DNA of 64,000 bases, taken from assembly GCA_038146865.1 (NCBI GenBank), contig JAYQSL010000007.1:814871-878870 (forward strand), written 5' to 3'. The notes beneath the pieces were generated by a model. The model ran no database searches, had not been told where the DNA came from, and saw nothing but the letters and a program-made list of their open reading frames with translations. A program made the translations under genes and the position numbers. This document shows, in pieces, positions 1-8,644 of this stretch. Every line of letters starts with the position of its first letter. The stretch's first letter is position 1. The DNA is from GCA-2709075 sp038146865 (GTDB taxonomy: Bacteria; Pseudomonadota; Alphaproteobacteria; MPNO01; UBA2964).

Positions 1-2
1 GA

Positions 3-179
3 TCTAGGTTGATGGGTTTTCCGGATACGATTTGGGTTCAGGTTGTTGACGTTGATGAAAAGGTAGGCCTAATCATTTTTAGCCGTTCAAATTATGGCTT
101 GTGGGATGCCGGCGTTAATATTAAACGAGTTAAAAACATTTTAACGTCGCTCAATCTTAAACTCACAGCGGAGAATTAA
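3..179 (+). CDS. DUF1499 family protein, C-terminal part (cut by window edge)
   Basis: The reading frame is open from the window edge to a TAA stop and encodes about 58 residues. The segment with IWVQVVDVDE, then a strand ending in IIFSRSNYGLWDAGVN and a final helix, resembles the end of DUF1499 proteins, which carry a (R/S)SRxGxxDxGVN-like motif near the C terminus. These are small, often lipoprotein-like proteins common in alphaproteobacteria and of unknown function. The N terminus lies outside the window, so a signal peptide cannot be judged. Confidence 0.6.
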   Translation, partial: SRLMGFPDTIWVQVVDVDEKVGLIIFSRSNYGLWDAGVNIKRVKNILTSLNLKLTAEN

Positions 180-372
180 GGAGGGGTTATCCGAGTATTA
201 AACTCATTTTTCGCTCATTTTGGGCACTGAAATTTTGCCATTAGAGGATCCCCCTATTTTATATGCTTTAAGCCTGCTGATTTACTTTCCGCGATCGTCT
301 TCTCAGCCTAATTTTGATCCTTTATAAGATACCTTCTATTTAAAGACTTCACTAGAAATATCGGAAAAATTG

Positions 373-1128
373 ATGAGCAGTTTTGATGCGTCGGCTTTAG
401 TACACCGGATCAAAGAACAAGGTTTTGCTTTTTGTCCTGGTGTGCAGATCGGAAAAGTTATTGATGCAGCGTGTTCAGGTGAGGCCACTTCTTTTTTTAC
501 CGAAAGCTGGAACCACCTTGGTGTGGATAAGTTTTTGGCAGATGGGGGTAGATATAGGCGACGGCGTTTTGGCGTTTTTCAGACGAGCTGTGAAGGGATT
601 GTAACGAAACCACACCAACCTCATTTCCAGAGCAGAGATTATAATTCGGTGAACGGCGGTATTCAGCGTTATTTTGAGCCCCTAAAGGCTCAGATAGCCA
701 CCCATGAAGTTCTAAAACTCCTTCTAAATATTTGTGTTAATGTATTTAGCGTCTGTGCCAAGGATGGTCTTAGATTGATGCCGTGGCATACAGAAATTCA
801 CCAGTTTCGGGTAGAGACAAATGATAAAGAACGTGGGTTGCCGACACCCGAGGGAATGCATCGGGATGGGGTGGATTGGGTATGCGTGGTTTTGATAAAG
901 AGAGTGAACGTTGATAGCGGCGTCACCGAGATTTTCGACACCGAGAGTAAAGAGCGCTCTTCCTTTATTCTCGAAGAGGCCTTTGACACGGTGTTTCTCG
1001 ATGACCACAGGGCTTACCACGGTGTTACTCCTATAACACGAATTGAACAAGGCAAGCCGGCATATCGAGACATACTCGTTGTAACTTTCCGCAATGAGAG
1101 AAATCAAATACCTAATAAGACCTTCTGA
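373..1128 (+). CDS. 2OG-Fe(II) dioxygenase family protein (PF10014-like)
   Basis: A 251-residue protein resembling the 2OG-Fe_Oxy_2 family, whose characterised members hydroxylate free aliphatic amino acids such as L-isoleucine. The iron site is visible: HRDG in PTPEGMHRDGVDW (about residue 165) supplies the His-x-Asp pair and YHGVTPI (about residue 218) the distal His, with a following Arg-containing strand (YRDILVVTFRN) suited to bind 2-oxoglutarate. The ATG at 373 is preceded in frame by a TTG at 370, and neither has a strong Shine-Dalgarno sequence. It stands alone, so the substrate is unknown. Family membership is fairly sure; amino acid hydroxylation is inference. Confidence 0.75.
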   Translation: MSSFDASALVHRIKEQGFAFCPGVQIGKVIDAACSGEATSFFTESWNHLGVDKFLADGGRYRRRRFGVFQTSCEGIVTKPHQPHFQSRDYNSVNGGIQRYFEPLKAQIATHEVLKLLLNICVNVFSVCAKDGLRLMPWHTEIHQFRVETNDKERGLPTPEGMHRDGVDWVCVVLIKRVNVDSGVTEIFDTESKERSSFILEEAFDTVFLDDHRAYHGVTPITRIEQGKPAYRDILVVTFRNERNQIPNKTF

Positions 1129-1258
1129 GATGGCGCTTAAAAAAATTTAAAAAGTTTTGAGTAGCGTTGGTTTTTATCCATTCTTTAATCCCGTTTGGCT
1201 GGGTCAAAGATGAAATCCAAATAAGACTCCGGTTCGTAAATGAATAAAGGAGTTAGTC

Positions 1259-1552
1259 ATGAAAGAACAAATTTCCCTTGTTATGGATGCAAACAAAAAC
1301 CCGCTGCAATCGCTTCCAAAAACGCAAAGATTTCAGATTATGGTTCTCCTATCGGTTATGTGGAGTTCTGTGTTCTGTTTGGCTTTTGGATCTTGGTTCT
1401 GGTGGGGTGAACTTGTAGTTGGTCATGTTGCGGTAGCGGTAGCGATTGGCATTACCAGCTTGACCTTCAGTGAAGCAAGAAAAAAAAGCCATCGTGATAT
1501 GTACCGTTCAAAGGATGGCACTTCTCGTTATGACGATATTTGGGGAGGCTAA
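1259..1552 (+). CDS. Small two-helix membrane protein, unknown function
   Basis: A 97-residue protein with a good ribosome site (AAGGAG, 9 bases before ATG). Residues about 25-50 (IMVLLSVMWSSVFCLAFGSW) and 54-70 form two hydrophobic helices, followed by a charged, basic and acidic tail ending RYDDIWGG. This suggests an inner-membrane hairpin with its tail on one side. No family is recognised. The acetyltransferase-like frame that follows overlaps or abuts it, so the two may be co-transcribed. Confidence 0.6.
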   Translation: MKEQISLVMDANKNPLQSLPKTQRFQIMVLLSVMWSSVFCLAFGSWFWWGELVVGHVAVAVAIGITSLTFSEARKKSHRDMYRSKDGTSRYDDIWGG

Positions 1553-1601
1553 AACGCTTCCCGAGAAACGGCTAGTGAATCAGTCGCTAGGGTGTCGGGA
1601 T

Positions 1602-1883
1602 ATGCAACCAGAACTCTTAGATTTTGATGTGAATATATATCCCGATTGTGTGGTGTTTAAAAACCAAAACACGACCCTTGGATTGGCACACTTCTCAAAA
1701 AATGATTGCACCTTGAATTATATTTTTGTTCACCCGTTCTTTAGGAGGAAAGGATTGGGAAGACAGCTCCTCAGGAAGAGTGAGGAAGTATGTGGTGCGA
1801 ATTTAGTTCCCGTTGATCCTCTATCGCCATCAGGTGAAAAATTTTTTCAAGCGGCAGATCGGGTAGTATCAAGGCCCGTTTAG
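1602..1883 (+). CDS. Short GNAT-family N-acetyltransferase
   Basis: The 93-residue frame carries the acetyl-CoA-binding motif of GNAT enzymes: a beta strand (LNYIFVHP) followed by FFRRKGLGRQLLRKSEE, matching the R/Q-x-x-G-x-G/A pyrophosphate loop and helix. It is short for the family (usually 140-180 residues). The same frame is open upstream inside the preceding membrane-protein gene, with ATG codons at 1515 and 1530, so the true start may be earlier and overlapping. Given the other indels in this window, a lost N terminus is also possible. The substrate cannot be told. Confidence 0.55.
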   Translation: MQPELLDFDVNIYPDCVVFKNQNTTLGLAHFSKNDCTLNYIFVHPFFRRKGLGRQLLRKSEEVCGANLVPVDPLSPSGEKFFQAADRVVSRPV

Positions 1884-1943
1884 ATCCCTGGTTTCTGCAA
1901 GGACGGGAAAGCACCTCTGTTAGTTATGCAATAGGGTGTGAGC

Positions 1944-3824
1944 TTAGTCACAGTTTCTTTCCTCAATTCGTTCACTGATTTCTATCCAGGCAGCTTCCTC
2001 TCGTTCAAGGGCAGCTAAAGTTTCTCCGTGTTCTCTCTGCAAACTAACAATTAATTGTGGATCTCCGGCGTAGAGTTCCGGATCAGACAGTCTTTCCGAC
2101 AATTCTCTTTTTTTTGACGAAAGATTAGTTATTGTTTTTTCTGTGTCTCGCAGTTTTTTGTAGAGAGGAGACAGCTGTTGCCTTTTTATAGCATCCTCCT
2201 GCCTTTTCGATTTTCGGGTCTGGTTTTTTTTGCCGTGTTGACCGCCTACATCACGAGCGGTCTTGGACGGGCGTAAGACCTTTGATCGATAATCATTAAG
2301 GTCGCCGTCAAACTGGATAATTGAACCATCTTCTACAAGCCATAATCTGTCTGCGATCATCTCAATTACATAAGGATCATGGCTCACAATTATTACTGCA
2401 CCCGAAAAATCATTGAGAGCTTGAATAAGAGCGTCACGAGAATCCATGTCGAGATGGTTTGTTGGTTCGTCAAGTAACAACACGTTAGGTGCATCGGCAC
2501 TCATTAGGGCAAAAAGCAGACGGGCCTTTTCGCCACCCGACAAATCACTAATGTGTGTGTCGGCACGTTCTTGAGAAAATCCGAAACCACCTAAATGATT
2601 GCGAATTTTTTCTTCATTATCAGATCGGCGCCTGCGACTCATTTCTATCGCTGGGGTGGACGACGGGTCTAAACTATCCGACTGATGTTGCGCAAAGTAA
2701 CCGACTTTTAGTTTTCGAGATTTTGAGAGGATTCCTTGTCCAATGGATAATTGGCCAGCTAAAAGTTTAATGAAGGTTGATTTTCCATTACCATTTGCGC
2801 CTAGTAAAGCAATTCGGTCATCAGCATCAATTCTCAAAGATAAGTTTTTCAGGATTACCTTATCCTCATAAGCCGCGCTGACCCGATCTAAACTAAAAAG
2901 AGGAGGCGGTAGGGGTTTCGGGTCCGGAAAGTTGAAGTTCCGATCCATTTCGCCCTGGATATCTGGCAACGGCTGCATTTTTTCGAGCAACTTTAGCCTA
3001 GATTGTGCTTGTTTTGCCTTCGTTGCCTTATACCGGAACCTCTCTACAAACCGGATAATCCGCTCTTTTTGGATTTCCTGCTTGCGTCTTTCCGATTCAA
3101 TTTGGTTAAGTCTTTGACGGCGAACTAAATCAAATTGATCAAAGTTTCCTCCGTAATAAACAAGTTGACTATTCTCAAGATGGACTATCCCCTCAGCAAC
3201 GTTGTTAAGTAGTTCTCTGTCGTGACTAACTACGATTATTGTGCCGGCGTAAGTTCGGAGAAACTCGGTCAACCAGACGGCGGACTCGATGTCTAGATGA
3301 TTGGTTGGTTCATCCAGCAACAATATATCCGGGGAAGTAAACAAAAGTGCGGCAAGCCCTACCCTCATGCGCCAGCCACCGGATAAACTGTCACAGGTCT
3401 GATGTTGCGAAGTTTCTGAAAAACCAAGTCCTGCGAGTATTTTCGCCGCTCGGGTTTTAGCGCGACTGGCATCAATCTGATCAAGCCTGTCATGGATTTC
3501 CGCTATGCGAGCCGGGTCGTCTGCAGATCTGGCTTCCTGTTTAAGAGATAATAATTCTTTGTCGCTTTGGAGAACAAAGTTGATTATTGAATCTTGTCCC
3601 GCAGGGGCCTCTTGGCTGGTCATGCCGATCTTTGCTCCGCTTTGGATCAAGATACTTCCGGTTTCTGGCTCCAATTCTCCTTTTATTATTTTGAGTAAAG
3701 TGGTTTTACCGCTTCCGTTTTTGCCGAAGAGGCCTACGTGCTTGCCCTGATTAATTGTGGCGTTCACGTCATCAAGTAGGACTCTGGGTCCAACTCGATA
3801 AGTGAGCCGCTCTATGACCAGCAC
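1944..3824 (-). CDS. ABC-F family ATP-binding protein (YheS/Uup type)
   Basis: A 626-residue soluble protein with two ABC ATPase domains and no membrane segments, as in ABC-F translation factors. Walker A motifs are GKNGSGKTT (about residue 35) and GANGNGKST (about 345); signatures are LSGGWRMRVG and LSGGEKARLL; both Walker B regions read LLLDEPTNHLD. A basic helical inter-domain linker (about 235-290) and a C-terminal charged coiled coil (about 555-626) match the YheS/Uup architecture. ABC-F proteins act on the ribosome rather than in transport. Translation starts at GTG after AAGGGAT. It is the third gene of a tight minus-strand run behind an alpha/beta hydrolase and a small protein. Confidence 0.9.
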   Translation of the reverse strand: MLVIERLTYRVGPRVLLDDVNATINQGKHVGLFGKNGSGKTTLLKIIKGELEPETGSILIQSGAKIGMTSQEAPAGQDSIINFVLQSDKELLSLKQEARSADDPARIAEIHDRLDQIDASRAKTRAAKILAGLGFSETSQHQTCDSLSGGWRMRVGLAALLFTSPDILLLDEPTNHLDIESAVWLTEFLRTYAGTIIVVSHDRELLNNVAEGIVHLENSQLVYYGGNFDQFDLVRRQRLNQIESERRKQEIQKERIIRFVERFRYKATKAKQAQSRLKLLEKMQPLPDIQGEMDRNFNFPDPKPLPPPLFSLDRVSAAYEDKVILKNLSLRIDADDRIALLGANGNGKSTFIKLLAGQLSIGQGILSKSRKLKVGYFAQHQSDSLDPSSTPAIEMSRRRRSDNEEKIRNHLGGFGFSQERADTHISDLSGGEKARLLFALMSADAPNVLLLDEPTNHLDMDSRDALIQALNDFSGAVIIVSHDPYVIEMIADRLWLVEDGSIIQFDGDLNDYRSKVLRPSKTARDVGGQHGKKNQTRKSKRQEDAIKRQQLSPLYKKLRDTEKTITNLSSKKRELSERLSDPELYAGDPQLIVSLQREHGETLAALEREEAAWIEISERIEERNCD

Positions 3825-3843
3825 AATTAGTATCCCTTATGCG

Positions 3844-4095
3844 TTATGGTCTTTCTGGCGGCAGGATTTCTACGACGCATATCTGATCGATCAAATGATC
3901 TCGACCGATATCTTGAAGATGTAAGAGTTTTTGTTCGTTGTTTAGCGGGGCCCCAATTCCTTGGGTCATGGCGAGTACCAAGGATCGATCACTTAGGTCT
4001 AGCCAAAAACTTCGCCTGACTAATTTACCCTCGGCATCACGGGCAAATGGATTATTTGCATCCTTTCCTAGATCAGGAGAATAATATTGAGCCAT
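3844..4095 (-). CDS. 83-residue hypothetical protein
   Basis: A small soluble acidic/basic protein starting MAQYYSPDLGKDANNPFARD, with a mid region WLDLSDRSLVLAMTQGIG and no signal peptide or membrane helix. The ATG at 4095 has an AGAGG ribosome site; the frame remains open upstream inside the hydrolase gene, but that extension has no support. It starts 4 bases after the hydrolase stop and ends 19 bases before the ABC-F start, so it is probably co-transcribed with both. No family recognised. Confidence 0.6.
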   Translation of the reverse strand: MAQYYSPDLGKDANNPFARDAEGKLVRRSFWLDLSDRSLVLAMTQGIGAPLNNEQKLLHLQDIGRDHLIDQICVVEILPPERP

Positions 4096-4099
4096 GAGA

Positions 4100-5170
4100 C
4101 TAACCTCTTGCGTTGAGTTGCGATGCCATCCAATCAGCAGTTTGGGGACGGACTTTATAGGGCCTGTTATGACAGACGTGATTGCCATCCTCAACAATAG
4201 ATAACACTTTCGGGCCGGAAACTTCTGCGGCTATGCGCTCCGCAGACTCTACGGCAGTCAGCCTGTCCCTGCCTCCTGCAACAATATAGATGGGACAGGT
4301 GATTTTCTCTGCAACTCCCTCTAGAGATAGGGTTTTGGAATATTCTTTTGCCTCTTCCATGGAAGCGCAATGCGATCGAATCCGAAAGACTTCACGATTT
4401 AGATAGGATTTCTCGTCCCAATTTTCTCCCCAAGAGTAGGCCCCCGATATTGATACGCATGCTTTTATTCTTTTCTCCATGGCTGCCGCCCTGGGCGCAT
4501 AATGGCCTCCCATGCTTACGCCAAAAATACCAATGCGATCACTATCGATGTCGGCTCTACCTTCTGCCCAATCTATAACGGCTCCTGCTACTGTTTCGTA
4601 ATTTGGACGTATTGCAAAATCGTATTCTGCTTCTCCCTGACCAGGGCCATCGATCGCTATGGTAGCGAGACCTCTCTCTAAAAAGTTGGGCTCATATCCG
4701 AATATTTCTTCCTTCGTGGCCTCCAGTCCTGGGATAAGTATGACCAAACCACAGTTCGTTTTGCATTCTGGAATACGCAAGTTTCCAGCTAAAAATTTCC
4801 CTTCAAAAGGAATTTCTATACGCTCTCCGGGTGGCGTTAAATGAGGGAGGGCCATAGTTCGGCAAGATATCGCTTTTTGGTGCGCCTCTCGCATCTGGTC
4901 AGGAAATTCAACGGCCATAAATTTTCCGAAGTGATAAATCAAGCCCGCGGTGGTCCAGTGTTCTGCCGCGCTCTTTGAATTCCCAGAATTCATGGCTTGA
5001 TTACCTAGTTCCTCATGAATACGAGCTCTTGCCGACCACCTCGGGCACCAGTCCTCCCACTTTTCCATTCCCTCAGTGGCATCTTGAAAATCAGCTAGTG
5101 GCACACCGCTTGTGATAAATCTTGGGGTGAATATTCCTATTACTGTTTCTATCCGAGGATCCCTGGGCAT
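4100..5170 (-). CDS. Alpha/beta hydrolase resembling 2,6-dihydroxypseudooxynicotine hydrolase / FrsA
   Basis: A 356-residue enzyme with an all-helical N-terminal region (about residues 30-115) ahead of the alpha/beta-hydrolase core, the layout of the C-C bond hydrolase of nicotine breakdown and of FrsA-like esterases. The nucleophile is Ser219 in GVSMGGHY; the acid is the Asp in AGGRDRLTA (about 303) and the base the His in EDGNHVCHNRP (about 332). PGLEATKEE (about 148) lies where the oxyanion-side acidic residue sits in that family. The start has a clear AAGGAG site. It is divergent from a molybdenum hydroxylase gene, hinting at (hetero)aromatic catabolism. Fold and triad are sure; the reaction is inference. 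Confidence 0.8.
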   Translation of the reverse strand: MPRDPRIETVIGIFTPRFITSGVPLADFQDATEGMEKWEDWCPRWSARARIHEELGNQAMNSGNSKSAAEHWTTAGLIYHFGKFMAVEFPDQMREAHQKAISCRTMALPHLTPPGERIEIPFEGKFLAGNLRIPECKTNCGLVILIPGLEATKEEIFGYEPNFLERGLATIAIDGPGQGEAEYDFAIRPNYETVAGAVIDWAEGRADIDSDRIGIFGVSMGGHYAPRAAAMEKRIKACVSISGAYSWGENWDEKSYLNREVFRIRSHCASMEEAKEYSKTLSLEGVAEKITCPIYIVAGGRDRLTAVESAERIAAEVSGPKVLSIVEDGNHVCHNRPYKVRPQTADWMASQLNARG

Positions 5171-5302
5171 TGCGTTTCTCCTTTTATCTCTCTGGAATCA
5201 TGCAGTGCTGTTTTTTTTTGCGCAAGTGTTTGACCTTTGCCTTGCCGCGACCCAGCTTTCTTGTACAAAGAGATAACAAACGGGATCAAGAGAGGAGTAG
5301 AG

Positions 5303-7648
5303 ATGCACGGCCCAATAGGAGAGCGTGTCATTCGAAAGGAAGACTCGAGACTGTTAACGGGAAATGGTCAATTTAGCGATGATCATTCTATCGAAAAGCA
5401 AACCTGGGCAGTCATGGTTCGGTCACCCCATGCCCATGCAATTATTAAATCAATTAACGCAACAGCGGCTCTTTCCATAGATGGTGTTCTTGGGGTGCTT
5501 TCCGGCGAGGATTGTGTGAAGGATCGATTGGAACATATTCCCCACAGTCCTTTTCCTTCGACAAATTTCGATATGAAATTACATGCTCCTGGTAAAGAAC
5601 TCGGGGAAGATGAGTTTACAGGGTCACACATGCCACTTCCATCCGATAAAGTGCGTTATGTAGGTGAAGCGGTCGCCATGGTAATCGCTGAGACCAGGGC
5701 GCTCGCTAACGAGGCTGCGGAGCTGGTTGAAGTTGACTATGAGGTTTTGAACTCCGTAACTCACGCTCTTGATGCGGAAAGAGATGATGCACCTCGAATT
5801 TGGGAAGACATCCCTAGTAATGTATTTATTGATACCTATTTTGGGGACCAGTTAGCGACAGAGCGAGCTTTTGCAGGAGCGGACCATGTCGTGAAAATGT
5901 CTTTTGACATCCCTCGGGTTACCGGAGTGCCGATGGAACCGAGATCGGCATTGGGGGTTTATGATCAAGAAAAAGATAAATACACCCTATTTGCGGGAAG
6001 CGGCGGGACTGTCCGACAGAAAAGAGAAATAGCCGAGGTGCTCGGGGTACCTTCAGAAAAGGTCAGAGTTTATGCCCTTGATGTTGGCGGGAATTTTGGC
6101 ACACGCAATCGGACTTACGTGGAGTTTCCTTTGGTCGTTTGGGCCTCGAAAAAATTTGGTCGACCTGTGAAATGCACTGTGGAAAGGTCCGAGTCGATGG
6201 TCAGTGATTATCAGGGACGAGACCTTCAAGTCGATATGGAACTGGCGATTAATAAAGAAGGGAAGTTTCTTGCGCTCAGAGCCTCCAACTTGAGTAATGT
6301 GGGCGCGCGCTGTGTCTCTCTTTCCCCTTTGTCTAAGGGTTCGGGTATTATTACCGGTTCTTATAGAATTCCAGCAGCTTATCTTCGATCTCGGGCGGTT
6401 TTTACAAACACGGCGCCCACAAACGCGTACCGGTCATCCGGTCGCCCCGAGATAATCTACTGCATTGAGAGAATGGTTGAGGTGGCTGCAAAGGAGTGCG
6501 GTTTTGACCCACTGGAGCTTCGCAGAAAAAACCTGATTTCTGAGGTTGAAATGCCTTATCAAAATGCAGTTGGCATGATTTATGACAGCGGTAAGTACGA
6601 AAAGAGTTTAGACATGGCGATCGGCTTGGCTGATTTCTCTGATTTTGAAATTAGGCAGATAAAAGCCCGAGAACGCGGAAAACTGCTCGGTCGCGGTATT
6701 GCTCATTATGTAGAGTCGTCCATTGGGAGCCCAATAGAAGAGACGCAGCTGCACGTTCTCCCTGACGATGACCGAATAGACCTGGTAATTGGCACTCAAC
6801 CAAGTGGTCAGGGGCACGAGACTAGTTTCGCCCAAGTTGCCGCAGCATGGCTGGGAGTTCCGGTGGATAAGATAAATGTGATTGTTGGTGATACAGACAT
6901 CGTGCGGGTAGGTGGAGGTTCTCACTCTGGCCGTTCTATGCGGATGGCGGGAACGGTAATCGTCAAAGCAGCAGAGGTTTTAATTGAAAAAGGGAAACGG
7001 GTAGCAGCGGAAATATTTGAAGCTTCCGAGGCCGACATAGAGTTTAGCGACGGTATGTTTAGGGTCCGAGGAACCGACCGGGAAATTGGATTAATTGAGT
7101 TGGCTCGAGAGAGTTCAAAAAGAAAATTGCCAGAGGCTATGGCCGGCGGTCTATCGGTGACGGAACAGAATGAAATGCATACGCCCGTTTTCCCAAATGG
7201 TTGTCACATCTGTGAAATTGAGGTGGACCTGGAGACAGGGGTTCCTGAGATCGTTCTCTATGTCGCAATCGATGATGTGGGAAGGGCAATTAACCCTCTT
7301 ATTGTTGATGGGCAAACCCACGGAGGTATCGTGCAAGGGGTTGGACAGGCGCTATGGGAAGAATGTGTTTTCTCCAATGGTCAGCCTTTGAGTGGATCAT
7401 TTATGGATTACGGAATGCCTAGAGCAGATCAGTTTCCCGACTTTCGTACCGCGCTAAATGAGGTCCCCTCTCCAACTAACCCCCTGGGGGTCAAGGCCGG
7501 TGGAGAGGGTGGCACGACGCCGGCTCCCGGGGTAATTTCTAATGCGATTATGGATGCTCTCAAAGAATTCGGCGTTAGAGATATAAAGATGCCGTTAACC
7601 CCGTTAAAAATCTGGCAGGCTATGCAGGTAAAAGATAAAGCGGCCTAA
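5303..7648 (+). CDS. Xanthine dehydrogenase family molybdopterin-binding (large) subunit
   Basis: A 781-residue molybdenum-hydroxylase large subunit with the aldehyde oxidase/xanthine dehydrogenase a/b hammerhead at the N terminus (GERVIRKEDSRLLTGNGQF) and the molybdopterin-binding domain behind it. Visible landmarks are GGNFGTRNR, the AYRSSGR loop (the position where form I CO dehydrogenase has AYxCSFR), GQGHETSFAQ, and KAGGEGGTTPAPG with the catalytic Glu near residue 730. The AYRSSGR loop argues against CO dehydrogenase. ATG at 5303 follows AGAGGAG at good spacing. The usual FAD and 2Fe-2S subunit genes are missing on both sides. The next gene, 21 bases on, encodes a binding-protein-like product. 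Confidence 0.88.
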   Translation: MHGPIGERVIRKEDSRLLTGNGQFSDDHSIEKQTWAVMVRSPHAHAIIKSINATAALSIDGVLGVLSGEDCVKDRLEHIPHSPFPSTNFDMKLHAPGKELGEDEFTGSHMPLPSDKVRYVGEAVAMVIAETRALANEAAELVEVDYEVLNSVTHALDAERDDAPRIWEDIPSNVFIDTYFGDQLATERAFAGADHVVKMSFDIPRVTGVPMEPRSALGVYDQEKDKYTLFAGSGGTVRQKREIAEVLGVPSEKVRVYALDVGGNFGTRNRTYVEFPLVVWASKKFGRPVKCTVERSESMVSDYQGRDLQVDMELAINKEGKFLALRASNLSNVGARCVSLSPLSKGSGIITGSYRIPAAYLRSRAVFTNTAPTNAYRSSGRPEIIYCIERMVEVAAKECGFDPLELRRKNLISEVEMPYQNAVGMIYDSGKYEKSLDMAIGLADFSDFEIRQIKARERGKLLGRGIAHYVESSIGSPIEETQLHVLPDDDRIDLVIGTQPSGQGHETSFAQVAAAWLGVPVDKINVIVGDTDIVRVGGGSHSGRSMRMAGTVIVKAAEVLIEKGKRVAAEIFEASEADIEFSDGMFRVRGTDREIGLIELARESSKRKLPEAMAGGLSVTEQNEMHTPVFPNGCHICEIEVDLETGVPEIVLYVAIDDVGRAINPLIVDGQTHGGIVQGVGQALWEECVFSNGQPLSGSFMDYGMPRADQFPDFRTALNEVPSPTNPLGVKAGGEGGTTPAPGVISNAIMDALKEFGVRDIKMPLTPLKIWQAMQVKDKAA

Positions 7649-7669
7649 TCACAGGACAAGGAACACAGA

Positions 7670-8593
7670 ATGAATGATCCGATCAAGCTGATTGGTTTCC
7701 CCAACACAGGACTACTCGTTTTTCATGCAGGGATCGAAAAGGGCTTTTTCGAAAAACATGGAGCTCCTGTCGAACTCGAAGTGACGCCGAGCTCTATTTA
7801 TCAACTAGTTAATCTGATTGATGGTAAATTCGATATAGCATGTGGCGCGGTTGATAACTTTATTGCCTATCAAGAAAAAGCAGGGGAAGAAATACCGAAA
7901 AAGGAGCCGGACCTTTGTGTTTTTATGGGTGCTACTCAGATTGAACTATCATTTGTCGTCGCAAAAGAAATTCAGAGTTTTGAAGATATCCGCGGGACTA
8001 AATTAGCAATGGATGCTTTGACGACTGGGTTCGCCTTTGTGTTGTACCGTATGCTTGATGACGCAGGTCTCTCTTCAGATGATTATGAGATGGTATCTGT
8101 CGGGGCAACTCCTCATAGATGGGCAGGTGTCCAGAGTGGTGAATATTCAGGCACGCTCCTTATTGAACCCTTTACAGGCCAGGCACGTGCGAGCGGTTTC
8201 AAAATCCTTGCCTCAAGTCGTGAGACTTTTAAGAATTACCCTGGCCAAATGTTTGGTGCGATGAGAGGTTGGGCCGCGGAAAATAGGGAGAAGATGGTAA
8301 GTTTTATTAAGGGATATCTTGATGCTCTCGATTGGATACTCGATAACAGCAATACAGAGGAAGTAGAACAGCTTTTAGTCAAGCATATGCCTCAAATCAA
8401 ACCCCAAGCGGTTGGTATCGCTCTATCAAAACTTCGCTCGCCAGACACAGGTTTGGTTCCGAGAGGTATCATTGACAGGGAGGGGCTAAAAACTGTTTTA
8501 GCGTTGAGGAGCCAATATGCGCCTCAAGGACAAAAGCTCACCGATATTGAAAAATATATCGATGAGACGTTCTATCGAGAAGCTTTAGGTTAA
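7670..8593 (+). CDS. NMT1/SsuA-type substrate-binding-like protein lacking a signal peptide
   Basis: A 307-residue protein with the type 2 periplasmic binding fold of the NMT1/THI5 and SsuA families: an opening strand (IKLIGFPNTGLLVFHAGIEKGFF), GKFDIACGAVDNFIAY, then a second lobe starting LSFVVAKEIQSFEDIRGTKLAMD. Such proteins usually bind small nitrogen- or sulfur-containing organics for an ABC importer. There is no N-terminal hydrophobic stretch, so it is predicted cytoplasmic, and no permease or ATPase gene is near. AAGGA precedes the ATG. It is likely co-transcribed with the molybdenum hydroxylase and may act as an intracellular ligand binder or enzyme. Confidence 0.75.
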   Translation: MNDPIKLIGFPNTGLLVFHAGIEKGFFEKHGAPVELEVTPSSIYQLVNLIDGKFDIACGAVDNFIAYQEKAGEEIPKKEPDLCVFMGATQIELSFVVAKEIQSFEDIRGTKLAMDALTTGFAFVLYRMLDDAGLSSDDYEMVSVGATPHRWAGVQSGEYSGTLLIEPFTGQARASGFKILASSRETFKNYPGQMFGAMRGWAAENREKMVSFIKGYLDALDWILDNSNTEEVEQLLVKHMPQIKPQAVGIALSKLRSPDTGLVPRGIIDREGLKTVLALRSQYAPQGQKLTDIEKYIDETFYREALG

Positions 8594-8644
8594 GTAATCC
8601 TCAATTTTTTGAAGACTACGCCGGCTTCGTTGCCGTATCTACTC

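Noticed and set aside
5303..7648. Carbon monoxide dehydrogenase large subunit (CoxL)
   Set aside because: The active-site loop reads AYRSSGR, not the AYxCSFR of true CO dehydrogenase, and coxM/coxS are missing.
8594..8644. Bidirectional terminator between the binding protein and aldehyde dehydrogenase genes
   Set aside because: The only hairpin has a 4-bp stem with bulges and no usable T tract on either strand.
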